A stretch of DNA of 16,998 nucleotides. It comes from Chloroflexota bacterium (GTDB lineage Bacteria; Chloroflexota; Dehalococcoidia; UBA2979). Positions 6,124 to 13,999 of this stretch are shown here, piece by piece (positions within the stretch are counted from its first letter, which is position 1; each line of letters begins with the position of its first letter). A program made the position numbers and the translations under genes. The notes under the pieces are model-generated. The model ran no database searches, was not told where the DNA came from, and saw only the letters and a program-made list of their open reading frames with translations. The stretch covers positions 1 through 16,998 of the forward strand of contig CANFFZ010000042.1 in NCBI GenBank assembly GCA_947446155.1. The letters are read 5' to 3'.

Positions 6124-9100
6124 GTGAGTGATCTGTCTGCGCTGTTGCCGCTGCTGCAGAGGGTGGATCCGCTGCCGGAGGTGTTTGCACGCCTCGATGA
6201 GGGGCGGCCGGCGCGGGTGGGGGTCTCGGATGCGGCGAAGGCGGTGACGGGGGCGCTGTTGTGGCGGCGGGTGCAGCGGCCGGTGCTGTATGTGACGGCG
6301 CGCGAGGCGGATGCGCAGGCGGCAGCGGAGCAACTGTCGATGTGGGCGGGCGATGCGGCGGTGCAATTCCCGGCACCGGCAGCGCTGCCCTACCAGCGCG
6401 AGTCGGGCGACACCGAGGTGACGTGGCGACGGATCGGGGTGCTCGCGCGGATCGCGCAGGCCTCGTCGGGTGGGGTGCAGCCGTTGGTGATCGCCTCAGT
6501 GGCGGCGATCGCAGCGCACACGATGCGGCCGGCCGACCTCGGACGTGGGCCGGGGCGGCTGAAGCGCGGGGACCACGTATCGCTGGACGCGCTCGCGCTG
6601 GGGCTGGTCGAGGCGGGGTACGCGGTGGTGCCGCTGGTGGAGATCCCGGGGCAGGCGGCGCGGCGCGGAGGCATCCTCGATGTGTACCCGCCGGGTGCGC
6701 CGCGGCCGGTGCGGATCGAGTTCTTCGGGCCGGAGGTGGAGTCGATCCGCGCGTTCGACATCGAGAGCCAGCGGACGGTGGGGACGCTGGACGAGGTGCT
6801 GATCGGGCCGGCGCGCGAGTGGTTCCCGACGCGCGAGGAGTTGAGCCGCCTCGCAGGGCGGCTCGACGAGGTGCGCGACGCGCAGGCGCAGGAGGCGCTG
6901 CACGTGCTGCGCGCGGGCGAACTGACGGACGCGGCGCTGTACGGCCCGCTCGCGGTGGAGTCGACGATCCTCGACCACCTGCGCGACGGGGGCCTCGTGA
7001 TCCTCGACGAGCGCGAAGCGATCGAGGCAGCGATGGCCGACCTGGACGAGCTGGCGGAGGAGCGGCGCAAGGAGATGGCGGGGCGCGGGGAACTCGACCC
7101 GCGCGCGCCGCTGCCACACGAGCCACGCGAGCGGCTGAAGGGCGCCCTCGATGGTCGGGGGTTGCGCGCGGAACTCGGACGGTGGGTGACGGGCGCGGAG
7201 CCGGGGGCGTTCCGGCTGCCGTTCAAGACGGCGGACGCGTACGCGGGACGGCTGACGGACGCCGCACGCGACCACCAGCGCCAGGTGGCGCGCGGCGACC
7301 GCATCGCGGTGGTGACCCAGCAGGCACAGCGGTATGTCGAAGTCCTCGGCGAGAACGGTGTGCGCACGTCGGTGTTGGACGCGATGCCCGCGAAGCCGGC
7401 GCGCGGGACGCTGGCGCTACTGCAGGGGTCGCTGCCCGAGGGCTGGGCGATCCAGACAGCGGACGGGATCGCCTCGCTGTCGACGGACCGCGAGCTGTTC
7501 GGGTTCGTGAAGCGACGGCGGACGCTGCGCACGCGCACGACGCACCGCTCGCGCTTCCTGGCGGAGGTGTCACCGGGCGACTTCGTTGTCCACGCCGACC
7601 ACGGCATCGCACGCTTCGGCGGGATGGTGCGACGGATGGTGGGCGAGGAGGAGCGGGACTACCTCGAACTGCGGTACGCCGGCGAGGACCGCCTGTACGT
7701 GCCGGTGGAGCAGGTGGACCGCGTCACTCGCTACAACGGGCCAGCCGGACATGTGCCTCGGCTGACCAGACTGGGGACGCAGGAGTGGACACGCGCCCGG
7801 CAGCGGGTGAAGGGCGCGATCGAACTCGTCGCGCAGGACCTGATCCGGCTGTACGCGGCGCGGCAGATGCTACAGGGGCACGCGTTCGGGGCGGACACGC
7901 AGTGGCAGGGCGAGATGGAGGAGGCGTTCCCGTACGAGGAGACGCCAGACCAGATCGAAGCCCTCGGCGCGGTGAAGAGTGACATGCAGTCGGCGCAGCC
8001 GATGGACCGCATCATCTGCGGGGACGTCGGCTTCGGGAAGACCGAGATCGCCGTGCGCGCGGCGTTCAAGGCGGTGCAGGAGGGCTACCAAGTCGCGGTG
8101 CTGGTGCCGACGACGGTGCTGTCCGAGCAGCACCTGCGCACGTTCCGCGAGCGGCTCTCCGGCTTCCCCGTGCGCATCGATGTGATCTCGCGGTTCCGCT
8201 CCGACCAGGAGGTGCGGGAGATCCTCGAGCGGGCGAAGGCGGGGCAGATCGACATCCTGATCGGGACGCATCGGCTGCTCGATCCGCACATCGAGTTCGC
8301 GAACCTCGGACTGGTGGTGATCGACGAGGAGCAGCGATTCGGGGTGACGCACAAGGAGCGGCTGAAGCGGATGCGGCTGGAGGTGGACGTGCTGACGCTG
8401 TCCGCGACGCCGATCCCGCGCACGCTGCACATGGCGCTGACCGGCATCCGCGACATGAGCACGATCGAGACGGCCCCCGAGGGACGCCAACCGGTGCAGA
8501 CGTACGTCATGGAGTGGGACGCGCCGATCGCACGCGAGGCGATCCTGCACGAGATCGACCGCGGCGGGCAGGTGTTCGTCGTCCACAACCGCGTACACAG
8601 CATCGACGAGTTCGCCGACACGCTGCGCGCGCTGGTGCCGGAGGCGCGCATCGTCGTGGGCCACGGACAGATGCCAGAGAGCATCCTGAAATCAGTGATG
8701 GAGAAGTTCTCCGAAGGGGAGTTCGACGTCCTGGTCTGCACGACGATCATCGAGTCGGGCATCGACATCCCGAACGCGAACACGCTGATCGTGGACCGCT
8801 CCGACCTGCTGGGGCTTGCGCAGATGTACCAGTTGCGCGGGCGTGTCGGCCGAGGGGCGAACCAGGCCTCGGCGTACCTCTTCCACCCGCGCGGCCGCAT
8901 CCTAACCGAGGAGGCGCAGGCGCGCCTCGCCACGATCTTCGAAGCGACGGAGCTGGGCGCGGGGTTCCAGGTGGCGCTGCGCGACCTCGAGATCCGCGGG
9001 GCGGGCAACCTGCTCGGCGCGGAGCAGAGCGGGCACATCGCGTCGGTGGGGTTCGACCTGTACACGGAGATGCTGGCCGAGGCGGTCGAGGGGTTGCGCG

Positions 9101-9603
9101 CGCAGCACGAGCACCGCGCGCCGCAGACGCTGCCGCATGAGGACCGCGACGCGCTGCGAAGCATCGTGATCGACCTGCCGGTCGCCTCGTACATCCCGGA
9201 GTCGTACGTGCAGGACCTCGAAGCGCGGCTGGCGCTGTACCAGCGGGTGGCCGGCCTGAGGTCGCGCGCGGACGCCGAGGCGCTCGCAATGGAGACCGAG
9301 GACCGGTTCGGGGCGCTGCCCGAGCCGCTGTCAAACATGCTCGCGCTGGCGCGGCTGCGACTGACGGCGCGGGCGGCGGGGATCGCCTCGGTGCGCGTGG
9401 AGGGCGACGAGTTCCTCCTCCAGGCGACCTCCGACCACCCGTTCTCGATGCGACGGCTGCCCTCGCTGCCACGCGACGTGAATATCGGGCGGGCGCAGAT
9501 CCGCGTGCCGCGTCGGGCGCTAGGCGAGGCGTGGCTGGGGCCGGTGGAGGCGCTGCTGCGGCTGCTCGCGGGCGAGCGTGAACCGGCGCTCGCCTCGGTG
9601 TAG
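6124..9603 (+). CDS. mfd: Transcription-repair coupling factor Mfd
   Basis: ATP-driven DNA translocase that pushes stalled RNA polymerase off lesions and recruits UvrA. At 1159 aa it is full length (E. coli 1148). Order of parts: UvrB-like N-terminal module with RRGGILDVYPPG (180-191) and RIEFFGPEVESIRAFD; polymerase-interacting CarD-like domain from VSPGDFVVHADHGIARFGG (482-500); RecG-type helicase core with Walker A GDVGFGKT (633-640), DEEQ (734-737), SATPIPRTLHMAL (760-772) and QLRGRVGRG (903-911); then the C-terminal regulatory domain. Start GTG 6124 is preceded by GAGGAG (6109-6114) at 9 nt. It follows pth after a 155-nt gap with its own candidate promoter. All key helicase motifs are intact. 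Confidence 0.97.
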   Translation: MSDLSALLPLLQRVDPLPEVFARLDEGRPARVGVSDAAKAVTGALLWRRVQRPVLYVTAREADAQAAAEQLSMWAGDAAVQFPAPAALPYQRESGDTEVTWRRIGVLARIAQASSGGVQPLVIASVAAIAAHTMRPADLGRGPGRLKRGDHVSLDALALGLVEAGYAVVPLVEIPGQAARRGGILDVYPPGAPRPVRIEFFGPEVESIRAFDIESQRTVGTLDEVLIGPAREWFPTREELSRLAGRLDEVRDAQAQEALHVLRAGELTDAALYGPLAVESTILDHLRDGGLVILDEREAIEAAMADLDELAEERRKEMAGRGELDPRAPLPHEPRERLKGALDGRGLRAELGRWVTGAEPGAFRLPFKTADAYAGRLTDAARDHQRQVARGDRIAVVTQQAQRYVEVLGENGVRTSVLDAMPAKPARGTLALLQGSLPEGWAIQTADGIASLSTDRELFGFVKRRRTLRTRTTHRSRFLAEVSPGDFVVHADHGIARFGGMVRRMVGEEERDYLELRYAGEDRLYVPVEQVDRVTRYNGPAGHVPRLTRLGTQEWTRARQRVKGAIELVAQDLIRLYAARQMLQGHAFGADTQWQGEMEEAFPYEETPDQIEALGAVKSDMQSAQPMDRIICGDVGFGKTEIAVRAAFKAVQEGYQVAVLVPTTVLSEQHLRTFRERLSGFPVRIDVISRFRSDQEVREILERAKAGQIDILIGTHRLLDPHIEFANLGLVVIDEEQRFGVTHKERLKRMRLEVDVLTLSATPIPRTLHMALTGIRDMSTIETAPEGRQPVQTYVMEWDAPIAREAILHEIDRGGQVFVVHNRVHSIDEFADTLRALVPEARIVVGHGQMPESILKSVMEKFSEGEFDVLVCTTIIESGIDIPNANTLIVDRSDLLGLAQMYQLRGRVGRGANQASAYLFHPRGRILTEEAQARLATIFEATELGAGFQVALRDLEIRGAGNLLGAEQSGHIASVGFDLYTEMLAEAVEGLRAQHEHRAPQTLPHEDRDALRSIVIDLPVASYIPESYVQDLEARLALYQRVAGLRSRADAEALAMETEDRFGALPEPLSNMLALARLRLTARAAGIASVRVEGDEFLLQATSDHPFSMRRLPSLPRDVNIGRAQIRVPRRALGEAWLGPVEALLRLLAGEREPALASV

Positions 9604-9623
9604 TCGCCATGTAGCCGCGCCGG

Positions 9624-9629
9624 TATCGT
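9624..9629 (+). promoter_or_regulatory. Candidate leaderless -10 element for the HAD gene
   Basis: TATCGT ends 6 nt before ATG 9636, so transcription would start at or next to the A of the start codon. No Shine-Dalgarno precedes the ATG. It lies in the 32-nt gap after mfd; no clear -35 is visible. Confidence 0.4.
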
Positions 9630-9635
9630 CCGCAC

Positions 9636-10355
9636 ATGCGGATCAAGGCGGCCTTCCTCGACTTCGACGGCACGCTGGGTGAGATGCGCCCGTCGCATCT
9701 CACCGCGTACCGCGCTGCTGCCGCCGAGTGCGGCATCGAGGTGAGCGAGGAAGCCCTCGCGGCACGCGCCCTCGACGATGCGTGGGCGCGCTGGATGACG
9801 CCCGACGGCGCACTGCACCTCGAGGAGTCGGCGAGCGAAGAGGCGTTCCGCGAGGTGCGGGTCGCGCTCGCGATCGACCGGCTGCGGGCCGCGGGCGCGC
9901 AGGCGGACGAAGCGACGCTCCGCCAGGCCGCCGAACTCGTCGCGGACGTGGAGGGCGACCGTGACTGGTACGCGCTGTACGAGGACACGGCGCCCGCGCT
10001 CGACCGCCTGGCTCAGGCGGGGGTGGAGGCGGTGATCGTCTCGAACCACGTGTGGCGGCTGCCGGAGATCCTGCGCGGGCTCGGCCTGGGGGCGAAGTTA
10101 GAGGGTGTGGTGACGAGCGCGCGCGTGGGCGCACGGAAGCCACACCCGCGCATCTTCGAGCACGCGCTGCGGCTCACCTCGGCGCGGCCGGAGGAGATCG
10201 TGATGGTGGGGGACTCGCTGAGCGCGGATGTCGAGGGTGGCAAGCGCGCAGGGCTGCACGGGGTGTACCTCGATCGTCGCGGGCGGGCGGCGCCCGAAGG
10301 GGTGACGACGATCCGCACGCTGCTGGACATCCCCCTCGAATGGCCGCCCTCGTGA
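9636..10355 (+). CDS. HAD-superfamily hydrolase (phosphatase)
   Basis: A 239-aa haloacid dehalogenase-like hydrolase, most likely a small-molecule phosphatase. All four catalytic motifs are present: LDFDGTLG with nucleophile Asp9 and acid/base Asp11; VIVSNH with Ser136; GARKPHP with Lys168; and VGDSLSADVEGG with Asp193 and Asp198 for Mg2+. The helical insert between motifs I and II (about 20-115) is a C1-type cap as in phosphoglycolate phosphatase and YjjG-like enzymes, but the substrate cannot be named. It overlaps the following acetyltransferase gene, so the two are probably translated together. Confidence 0.92.
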   Translation: MRIKAAFLDFDGTLGEMRPSHLTAYRAAAAECGIEVSEEALAARALDDAWARWMTPDGALHLEESASEEAFREVRVALAIDRLRAAGAQADEATLRQAAELVADVEGDRDWYALYEDTAPALDRLAQAGVEAVIVSNHVWRLPEILRGLGLGAKLEGVVTSARVGARKPHPRIFEHALRLTSARPEEIVMVGDSLSADVEGGKRAGLHGVYLDRRGRAAPEGVTTIRTLLDIPLEWPPS

Positions 10356-10831
10356 CCGTGCTGCCCGTGGTGCGCCTGGTGCCGATCGCCCTCGGTGAGC
10401 GGGATGCGTTCTTCGCGGCGTACGAGGCGTATTCGGCGGAACTCGAACCGTTCGACCCGGCACAAGAGCCGACGGACGTGGCCGCGTACCGCGAGGCGGT
10501 TGAGGACGACCTGTCCTACGAGGACTCCGGGCGGGAGTTGTCGTGGATCCTCGTGGGTGGGGAGCGGGCAGGGTTCGTGGTGCTGCGGCACCTGCCGGAC
10601 TGGCTCGACCCGGACCGGATGATCACGACGATCGCGGAGTTCTGCGTGTTCGCGCCGCACCGCCGAGGTGGCATCGGGCGGGCCGCCGTGCTCGCGATCC
10701 TCGCGCAGGAGCGAGCGCGCGGGACGTACGAGGTGGAGGCGGGGATCCTGCGTGACAACGAGGCGGCACACGCCTTCTGGGGCGCCCTCGGCTTTGAGGT
10801 GCGGCAGGTACACACGGCCCGCCGTCCGTAG
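10340..10831 (+). CDS. GNAT family N-acetyltransferase
   Basis: A 163-aa Gcn5-related acetyltransferase using acetyl-CoA. The fold shows in a strand WILVGGERAGFVVLRHL, then EFCVFAPHRRGGIGRAAVLAI containing the RxxGxG-type pyrophosphate loop, and NEAAHAFWGALGFEVRQ, the usual motif B end. The acceptor is unknown. ATG 10340 overlaps the HAD gene by 16 nt; GTG 10352 would give a GTGA overlap typical of coupled genes and is an equally good start. Neither has a Shine-Dalgarno. The longer open frame back to 10052 is a shadow of the HAD gene. Confidence 0.88.
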   Translation: MAALVTVLPVVRLVPIALGERDAFFAAYEAYSAELEPFDPAQEPTDVAAYREAVEDDLSYEDSGRELSWILVGGERAGFVVLRHLPDWLDPDRMITTIAEFCVFAPHRRGGIGRAAVLAILAQERARGTYEVEAGILRDNEAAHAFWGALGFEVRQVHTARRP

Positions 10832-10884
10832 GTCGGACTCACCTCGGAGTACCGCGCTCGACGGAACGTCCGGGGGGCCGGGAG

Positions 10885-10890
10885 TACGAT
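10885..10890 (+). promoter_or_regulatory. Candidate -10 element for the amidohydrolase operon
   Basis: TACGAT sits 57 nt before the GTG at 10948 in the 116-nt gap 10832-10947. It matches the -10 of the acyl-CoA synthetase operon. The base pattern at -35 (CGGAAC) is poor, so support is modest. Confidence 0.35.
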
Positions 10891-10947
10891 AGACGGCGCC
10901 CGAGGGCCTCGACTGAGTGCCTGCCACCGACTGCCAAGGAGCCACGT

Positions 10948-11835
10948 GTGAAGCCTGCGATCTGGGACGTCCACTGCCACTTCCCGCGCAACTGGGAGGA
11001 CCCGGACAGCCAGGACCACGGCAAGGCCCTCGATGAGCGCGCGGACGCGCTGCGGGAGGCGGGCGTGGTGAAGGCGTCGCTGCTGATGGGCGGCCGCTTC
11101 GGGCTGAGTTACGAGGAAGGCCTCGAGTGGTCGAAGCGGCATCCGGACCTCTTCGTCCCGAGCGCCGTGGTCGACCCGGAAGAACTCGGCTATCGCGACA
11201 TCAAGAAGCTCTTCGAGCAGGGGTACGAGGGTCTGAAGATGATCGGCGTGCGCCGCGCGTACGACGACTACAAGTACTTCCCCGTGTACGCGGCCGCCGA
11301 GGAAGTCGGGATGCCGATCCTGATGCACATGGGGGTCATCGGCGGGGGCGTCGACTACGCGATCACGCACCCGAGGCGTGACCCGCGGGCGGCGGAGAGC
11401 ATGGCGCGGATGGAGAAGATGGGGCGGATGCAGGGGCGCGACGTCTCCGCGACGCGGATGCGCCCGTTCCACATGGACACCATCGCGAACAACTTCCCGC
11501 GGCTGAAGATGATCGGCGCCCACATGGGCGGCACGGGCAACTACGACGAGGCCGCCTCGGTCACTCGGTGGCGACACAACGTGTTCCTGGACATGTCCGG
11601 CGGCGACACGATCGAGCGCCACGCGGTGGAGCGTCGCTTGGTGAAGCACGAGATCGGCGTCGAGAAGTTGACGTGGGGCTCGGACTGCAACAACGACGAG
11701 ATCGCGCAGCACATCGTGAACCTCGAAGGGATCTTCGAGCAGGTCGGACTGACCGACGACGAGGCGAACCGCATCCGCTGGGCGAACGCGGCCGAGCTCT
11801 TCGGCTTCGAGACGCCCGTGATGGCTGCCGAGTAG
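10948..11835 (+). CDS. Amidohydrolase-family (metal-dependent TIM-barrel) protein
   Basis: A 295-aa cytoplasmic protein of the amidohydrolase 2 group, which includes decarboxylases and lactone or amide hydrolases. Probable metal and catalytic residues are His9 and His11 in WDVHCHF, Lys97 in EGLKMIG, His127 in ILMHMG, His192 in MIGAHMGG, and Asp246 in TWGSDCNND. The C-terminal ANAAELFGF is the usual family ending. Start GTG 10948 has AAGGAG (10936-10941) at 6 nt, the clearest ribosome site in the window. The next gene starts 8 nt after its stop, so they form an operon. The substrate is not predictable. Confidence 0.92.
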   Translation: MKPAIWDVHCHFPRNWEDPDSQDHGKALDERADALREAGVVKASLLMGGRFGLSYEEGLEWSKRHPDLFVPSAVVDPEELGYRDIKKLFEQGYEGLKMIGVRRAYDDYKYFPVYAAAEEVGMPILMHMGVIGGGVDYAITHPRRDPRAAESMARMEKMGRMQGRDVSATRMRPFHMDTIANNFPRLKMIGAHMGGTGNYDEAASVTRWRHNVFLDMSGGDTIERHAVERRLVKHEIGVEKLTWGSDCNNDEIAQHIVNLEGIFEQVGLTDDEANRIRWANAAELFGFETPVMAAE

Positions 11836-11843
11836 GCCTGCCG

Positions 11844-13367
11844 GTGCCCGACGACCGCGACCCCGAGGACGATCTGCCACCACTCTCACCGTGGGCAGTG
11901 CGCCCCTCGCTGCCGCATAGCCTCGACGATGAGGATGAGATCCCCGCGACCTCGGACGACACGTCCGCGCCGCGCCGCTCGATCTTCAACCGCTTCCGTC
12001 GAGGGCGCACACCCGCGCCGGAGTTGCAGTCGCGCCTGCTGCTGCCGGACGACGAGCCCGCAGCCGTCGAGGACGCGCCCAGGGACGATGTCGTGCCGCC
12101 GTCCGTTGAGCCCGCGCGCTCGCCATGGCAGCGCACCGAGGACAGCGGGCCCCTGGCGGCGGTGACCCCGCCTGCGCCGGCGCCACCCGAACGACCTCGC
12201 CCGCCCCTCGACACGGTCGTGGCGGCCTCGGTGCCCGAGGCGGTGGAGCCTCCACGACCTACCCGGGAGCCCGAGGACGCGCGCCCGCCTGCACCAGCGG
12301 CGGAGATGCCCGCGTCGCCTGGGCCGCCCGCGCTGCCCTCGGTATTCCCTTCGGCACCACCGCCAGTCGTCGAGGCCGTGTCGTCGGCCGCTGCGTCGGC
12401 CGCTGCGCCGCCTGCTGCTACGCCAACGCCTGCGCCACCCCCACCGGTCGCAGCTCCGAGCCCGGCCCCCACCGCGGTCCGCAGCCTCGCTCCTGTCCCG
12501 GCCCCGGCGCCTCGCGTCCCCGAGGAGCGCCCGACCGCGGTGCCGGACGAGCCCGAGAGTGCCCGTGAGTCCTTGATGGCGTGGGCCTCGCTACGGCCGA
12601 TCCCGGTGCCAATGAACCCGTACATGGTGGTGCTGGCGGGGGTCGTCACGCTGGTGACGCTGGCGTACCTGCTCGTCGAGCCGAGCCCGCGGTGGTTCTT
12701 GATCATGGGGGCGATCGCGGTCGCGGGCGGACTCGATGGTGTGCTGCGCGCCACCTGGCGAGTGACGTACCGCGACGCGGAGACGACACCGGCTCTGTTC
12801 ATGCCAGCGCTGTTCATCCTCGCGGTGCCACCGCTGATCGAGCACAACGTCCGAGGCCTGAACGTGATCCCGGCCGGGATCGCCGTCGGCGTGGCGTTCT
12901 TCGGCATCGTGGCGGCGCAGGTGGGGTCGGCGCGGCCGGGCGCCTCGTACTACCCGTGGGCACGGACGATCTCCACGGCGGGCGCGTACGCCGCCGCCTT
13001 CGCGTTCTTCTCGCTCACCTACGTGTACGACCTCGGCGCGGGGGCATCGGCGCTCGCGTGTGGCCTCGTCGCGCTGATGCTGGCGATCGAGGTGCTGCGT
13101 GAGGGTGAGGTGGACGCGGCGGAGACGGCGGGCTACGCGGCGGCAGCAGGCGCGGCCGTCGGACAGTGGTGCTTTGCGCTGCACTACCTTCCGGTGGACG
13201 GCTACCTCGCAGGGCTCGCCGTGGTCCTCGGCTTCCTCGTGGTGACGGGGCTGCTGCAGGCGTACATCACGCGCAGCTTGGATCGTCGCACAACGATCGA
13301 CCACGCCGTGATCGCGACGGCGGGAGCCGCCCTCGTGATCGGGGCGCGCGTGGCCGGGCTGGCGTAA
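11844..13367 (+). CDS. Multi-spanning membrane protein with long Pro/Ala-rich N-terminal tail
   Basis: Unknown function, 507 aa from GTG 11844. Residues 1-256 are disordered, rich in Pro, Ala, Glu and Arg (runs such as PAPAPPERPRPP), with a short basic patch RRSIFNRFRRGR near 50. From residue 257 (MNPYMVVLAGVVTLVTLAYL) come about eight or nine hydrophobic helices, including WFLIMGAIAVAGGLDGVL, LNVIPAGIAVGVAFFGIVAA and GYLAGLAVVLGFLVVTGLL, separated by very short loops. No signal peptide or transporter motif is seen; it recalls the small unknown-function membrane families of Chloroflexota. The open frame back to 11568 belongs to the amidohydrolase region and lacks merit as a start. The selenoprotein candidate begins 7 nt downstream. 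Confidence 0.82.
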   Translation: MPDDRDPEDDLPPLSPWAVRPSLPHSLDDEDEIPATSDDTSAPRRSIFNRFRRGRTPAPELQSRLLLPDDEPAAVEDAPRDDVVPPSVEPARSPWQRTEDSGPLAAVTPPAPAPPERPRPPLDTVVAASVPEAVEPPRPTREPEDARPPAPAAEMPASPGPPALPSVFPSAPPPVVEAVSSAAASAAAPPAATPTPAPPPPVAAPSPAPTAVRSLAPVPAPAPRVPEERPTAVPDEPESARESLMAWASLRPIPVPMNPYMVVLAGVVTLVTLAYLLVEPSPRWFLIMGAIAVAGGLDGVLRATWRVTYRDAETTPALFMPALFILAVPPLIEHNVRGLNVIPAGIAVGVAFFGIVAAQVGSARPGASYYPWARTISTAGAYAAAFAFFSLTYVYDLGAGASALACGLVALMLAIEVLREGEVDAAETAGYAAAAGAAVGQWCFALHYLPVDGYLAGLAVVLGFLVVTGLLQAYITRSLDRRTTIDHAVIATAGAALVIGARVAGLA

Positions 13368-13374
13368 ACAGCGC

Positions 13375-13953
13375 GTGGACTCATTGGCCGGGCGGATCGA
13401 GCCGTTAAGACGGTGGTTCAACGAGGGCGTCGGACGCCCTCGATTCATCGCGATCCTGTCGCCTACCTGACTACCGTGCGTAGAGGGCGCCCGTGCGGCG
13501 CTCCGAGGTGTCGTGCGACTGCATCCCGCGGCGGACTTCGCGGCGGCGATCGTGTTCATCGATGTGCTGGCGGAAGACAACCTCGCGACCGCGACGGTGG
13601 CGAGCCGGCGCGTGGTGGACCCTCGAGTGCGCGTGTTCCACGACCCGAACAAGCGCGCGGGACGGTCGATGGCGCGGACGCTCGGGTGGCAGCATCACAT
13701 CGCCTGGGACTGTTACCTGTACTACCCCGCTGGCGCGCGCTGGGATGGGCCGCACATGCCACCGGCACCGCGCTGGATTCACCAGCTGCGCGACCGCGAG
13801 GTGTGGGAGGCCGAACGACCCGGCGAGACGAACACCGAGTGGACGAGCCAGATCCAGGAGCAGACCGAGGCGCTCTCGTACCGGTTCCGGACGGGCGGGG
13901 GACTGGTGAGCGCGCTGCGATCGATGGCGGCCGAGGTGCTCATGCGGCGGTGA
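13375..13953 (+). CDS. Putative selenoprotein, thioredoxin-like fold with UxxC motif (TGA = Sec at 13468-13470)
   Basis: The frame opened by GTG 13513 (146 aa) continues upstream with one interruption, TGA 13468-13470, to GTG 13375, the first available start after an in-frame TGA at 13336. Read with the TGA as selenocysteine it gives 192 aa. Residues 22-31 (PRFIAILSPT) form a thioredoxin-type first strand, followed by Sec32-Leu-Pro-Cys35 and a helix VEGARAALRGVV; then AAAIVFIDVLAEDN, VRVFHDPNKRAG and AWDCYLYYPAGARW. This is the layout of thiol-disulfide oxidoreductases, with Sec at the first active-site position. A SECIS-like hairpin follows the TGA. Starting at 13513 would remove the active site and leaves only 4 nt to GAGG. 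GTG 13375 lacks a Shine-Dalgarno and probably depends on coupling to the membrane gene 7 nt upstream; TTG 13384 is an alternative. Third-position GC in 13375-13512 is lower than nearby, a point against. Redox partner unknown. Confidence 0.75.
13422..13442. repeat. Perfect palindrome inside the selenoprotein 5' region
   Basis: CGAGGGCGTC (13422-13431) and GACGCCCTCG (13433-13442) flank a single G, effectively an 8-bp stem with a 5-nt loop. No T-run follows. If the frame from 13375 is real it lies within coding sequence; otherwise it would be a weak terminator after the membrane gene. Confidence 0.45.
13472..13510 (+). promoter_or_regulatory. Candidate bacterial SECIS element
   Basis: Just after TGA 13468-13470 the mRNA can fold as a lower stem UACC (13472-13475) with GGUG (13507-13510), an internal loop, and an upper stem GGGCGCC (13485-13491) with GGCGCUC (13497-13503), containing one G-U pair. 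The apical loop is CGUGC (13492-13496). There are 21 nt between the TGA and the loop. Bacterial SECIS elements recognised by SelB lie within the coding sequence right after UGA, with the loop roughly 16-37 nt away and a G among its first two bases, often followed by U; all of this is met. Confidence 0.65.
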
Positions 13954-13999
13954 GCCTCGCTGCTACGGCCTGTACCTCCGCGCTGAGGCTTCGGCGCAC

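Noticed and set aside
8085..10049. 654-aa open frame on the minus strand opposite mfd and the HAD gene
   Set aside because: Arg/Ser-rich with no family resemblance. Long antisense frames are expected in DNA of this GC content, and mfd and HAD are certain on the other strand.
13422..13442. Rho-independent terminator between the membrane protein gene and the next gene
   Set aside because: The palindrome is perfect but is followed by ATTCATCG, not a T-run, and it lies within the proposed selenoprotein coding frame.
13513..13953. Stand-alone 146-aa ORF starting at GTG 13513
   Set aside because: It starts inside what looks like a thioredoxin fold, has GAGG only 4 nt before the GTG, and the same frame upstream carries the missing strand and redox motif apart from one TGA. 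A TACCGT -10 at 13472-13477 would support it, so it remains the fallback if Sec is disproved.
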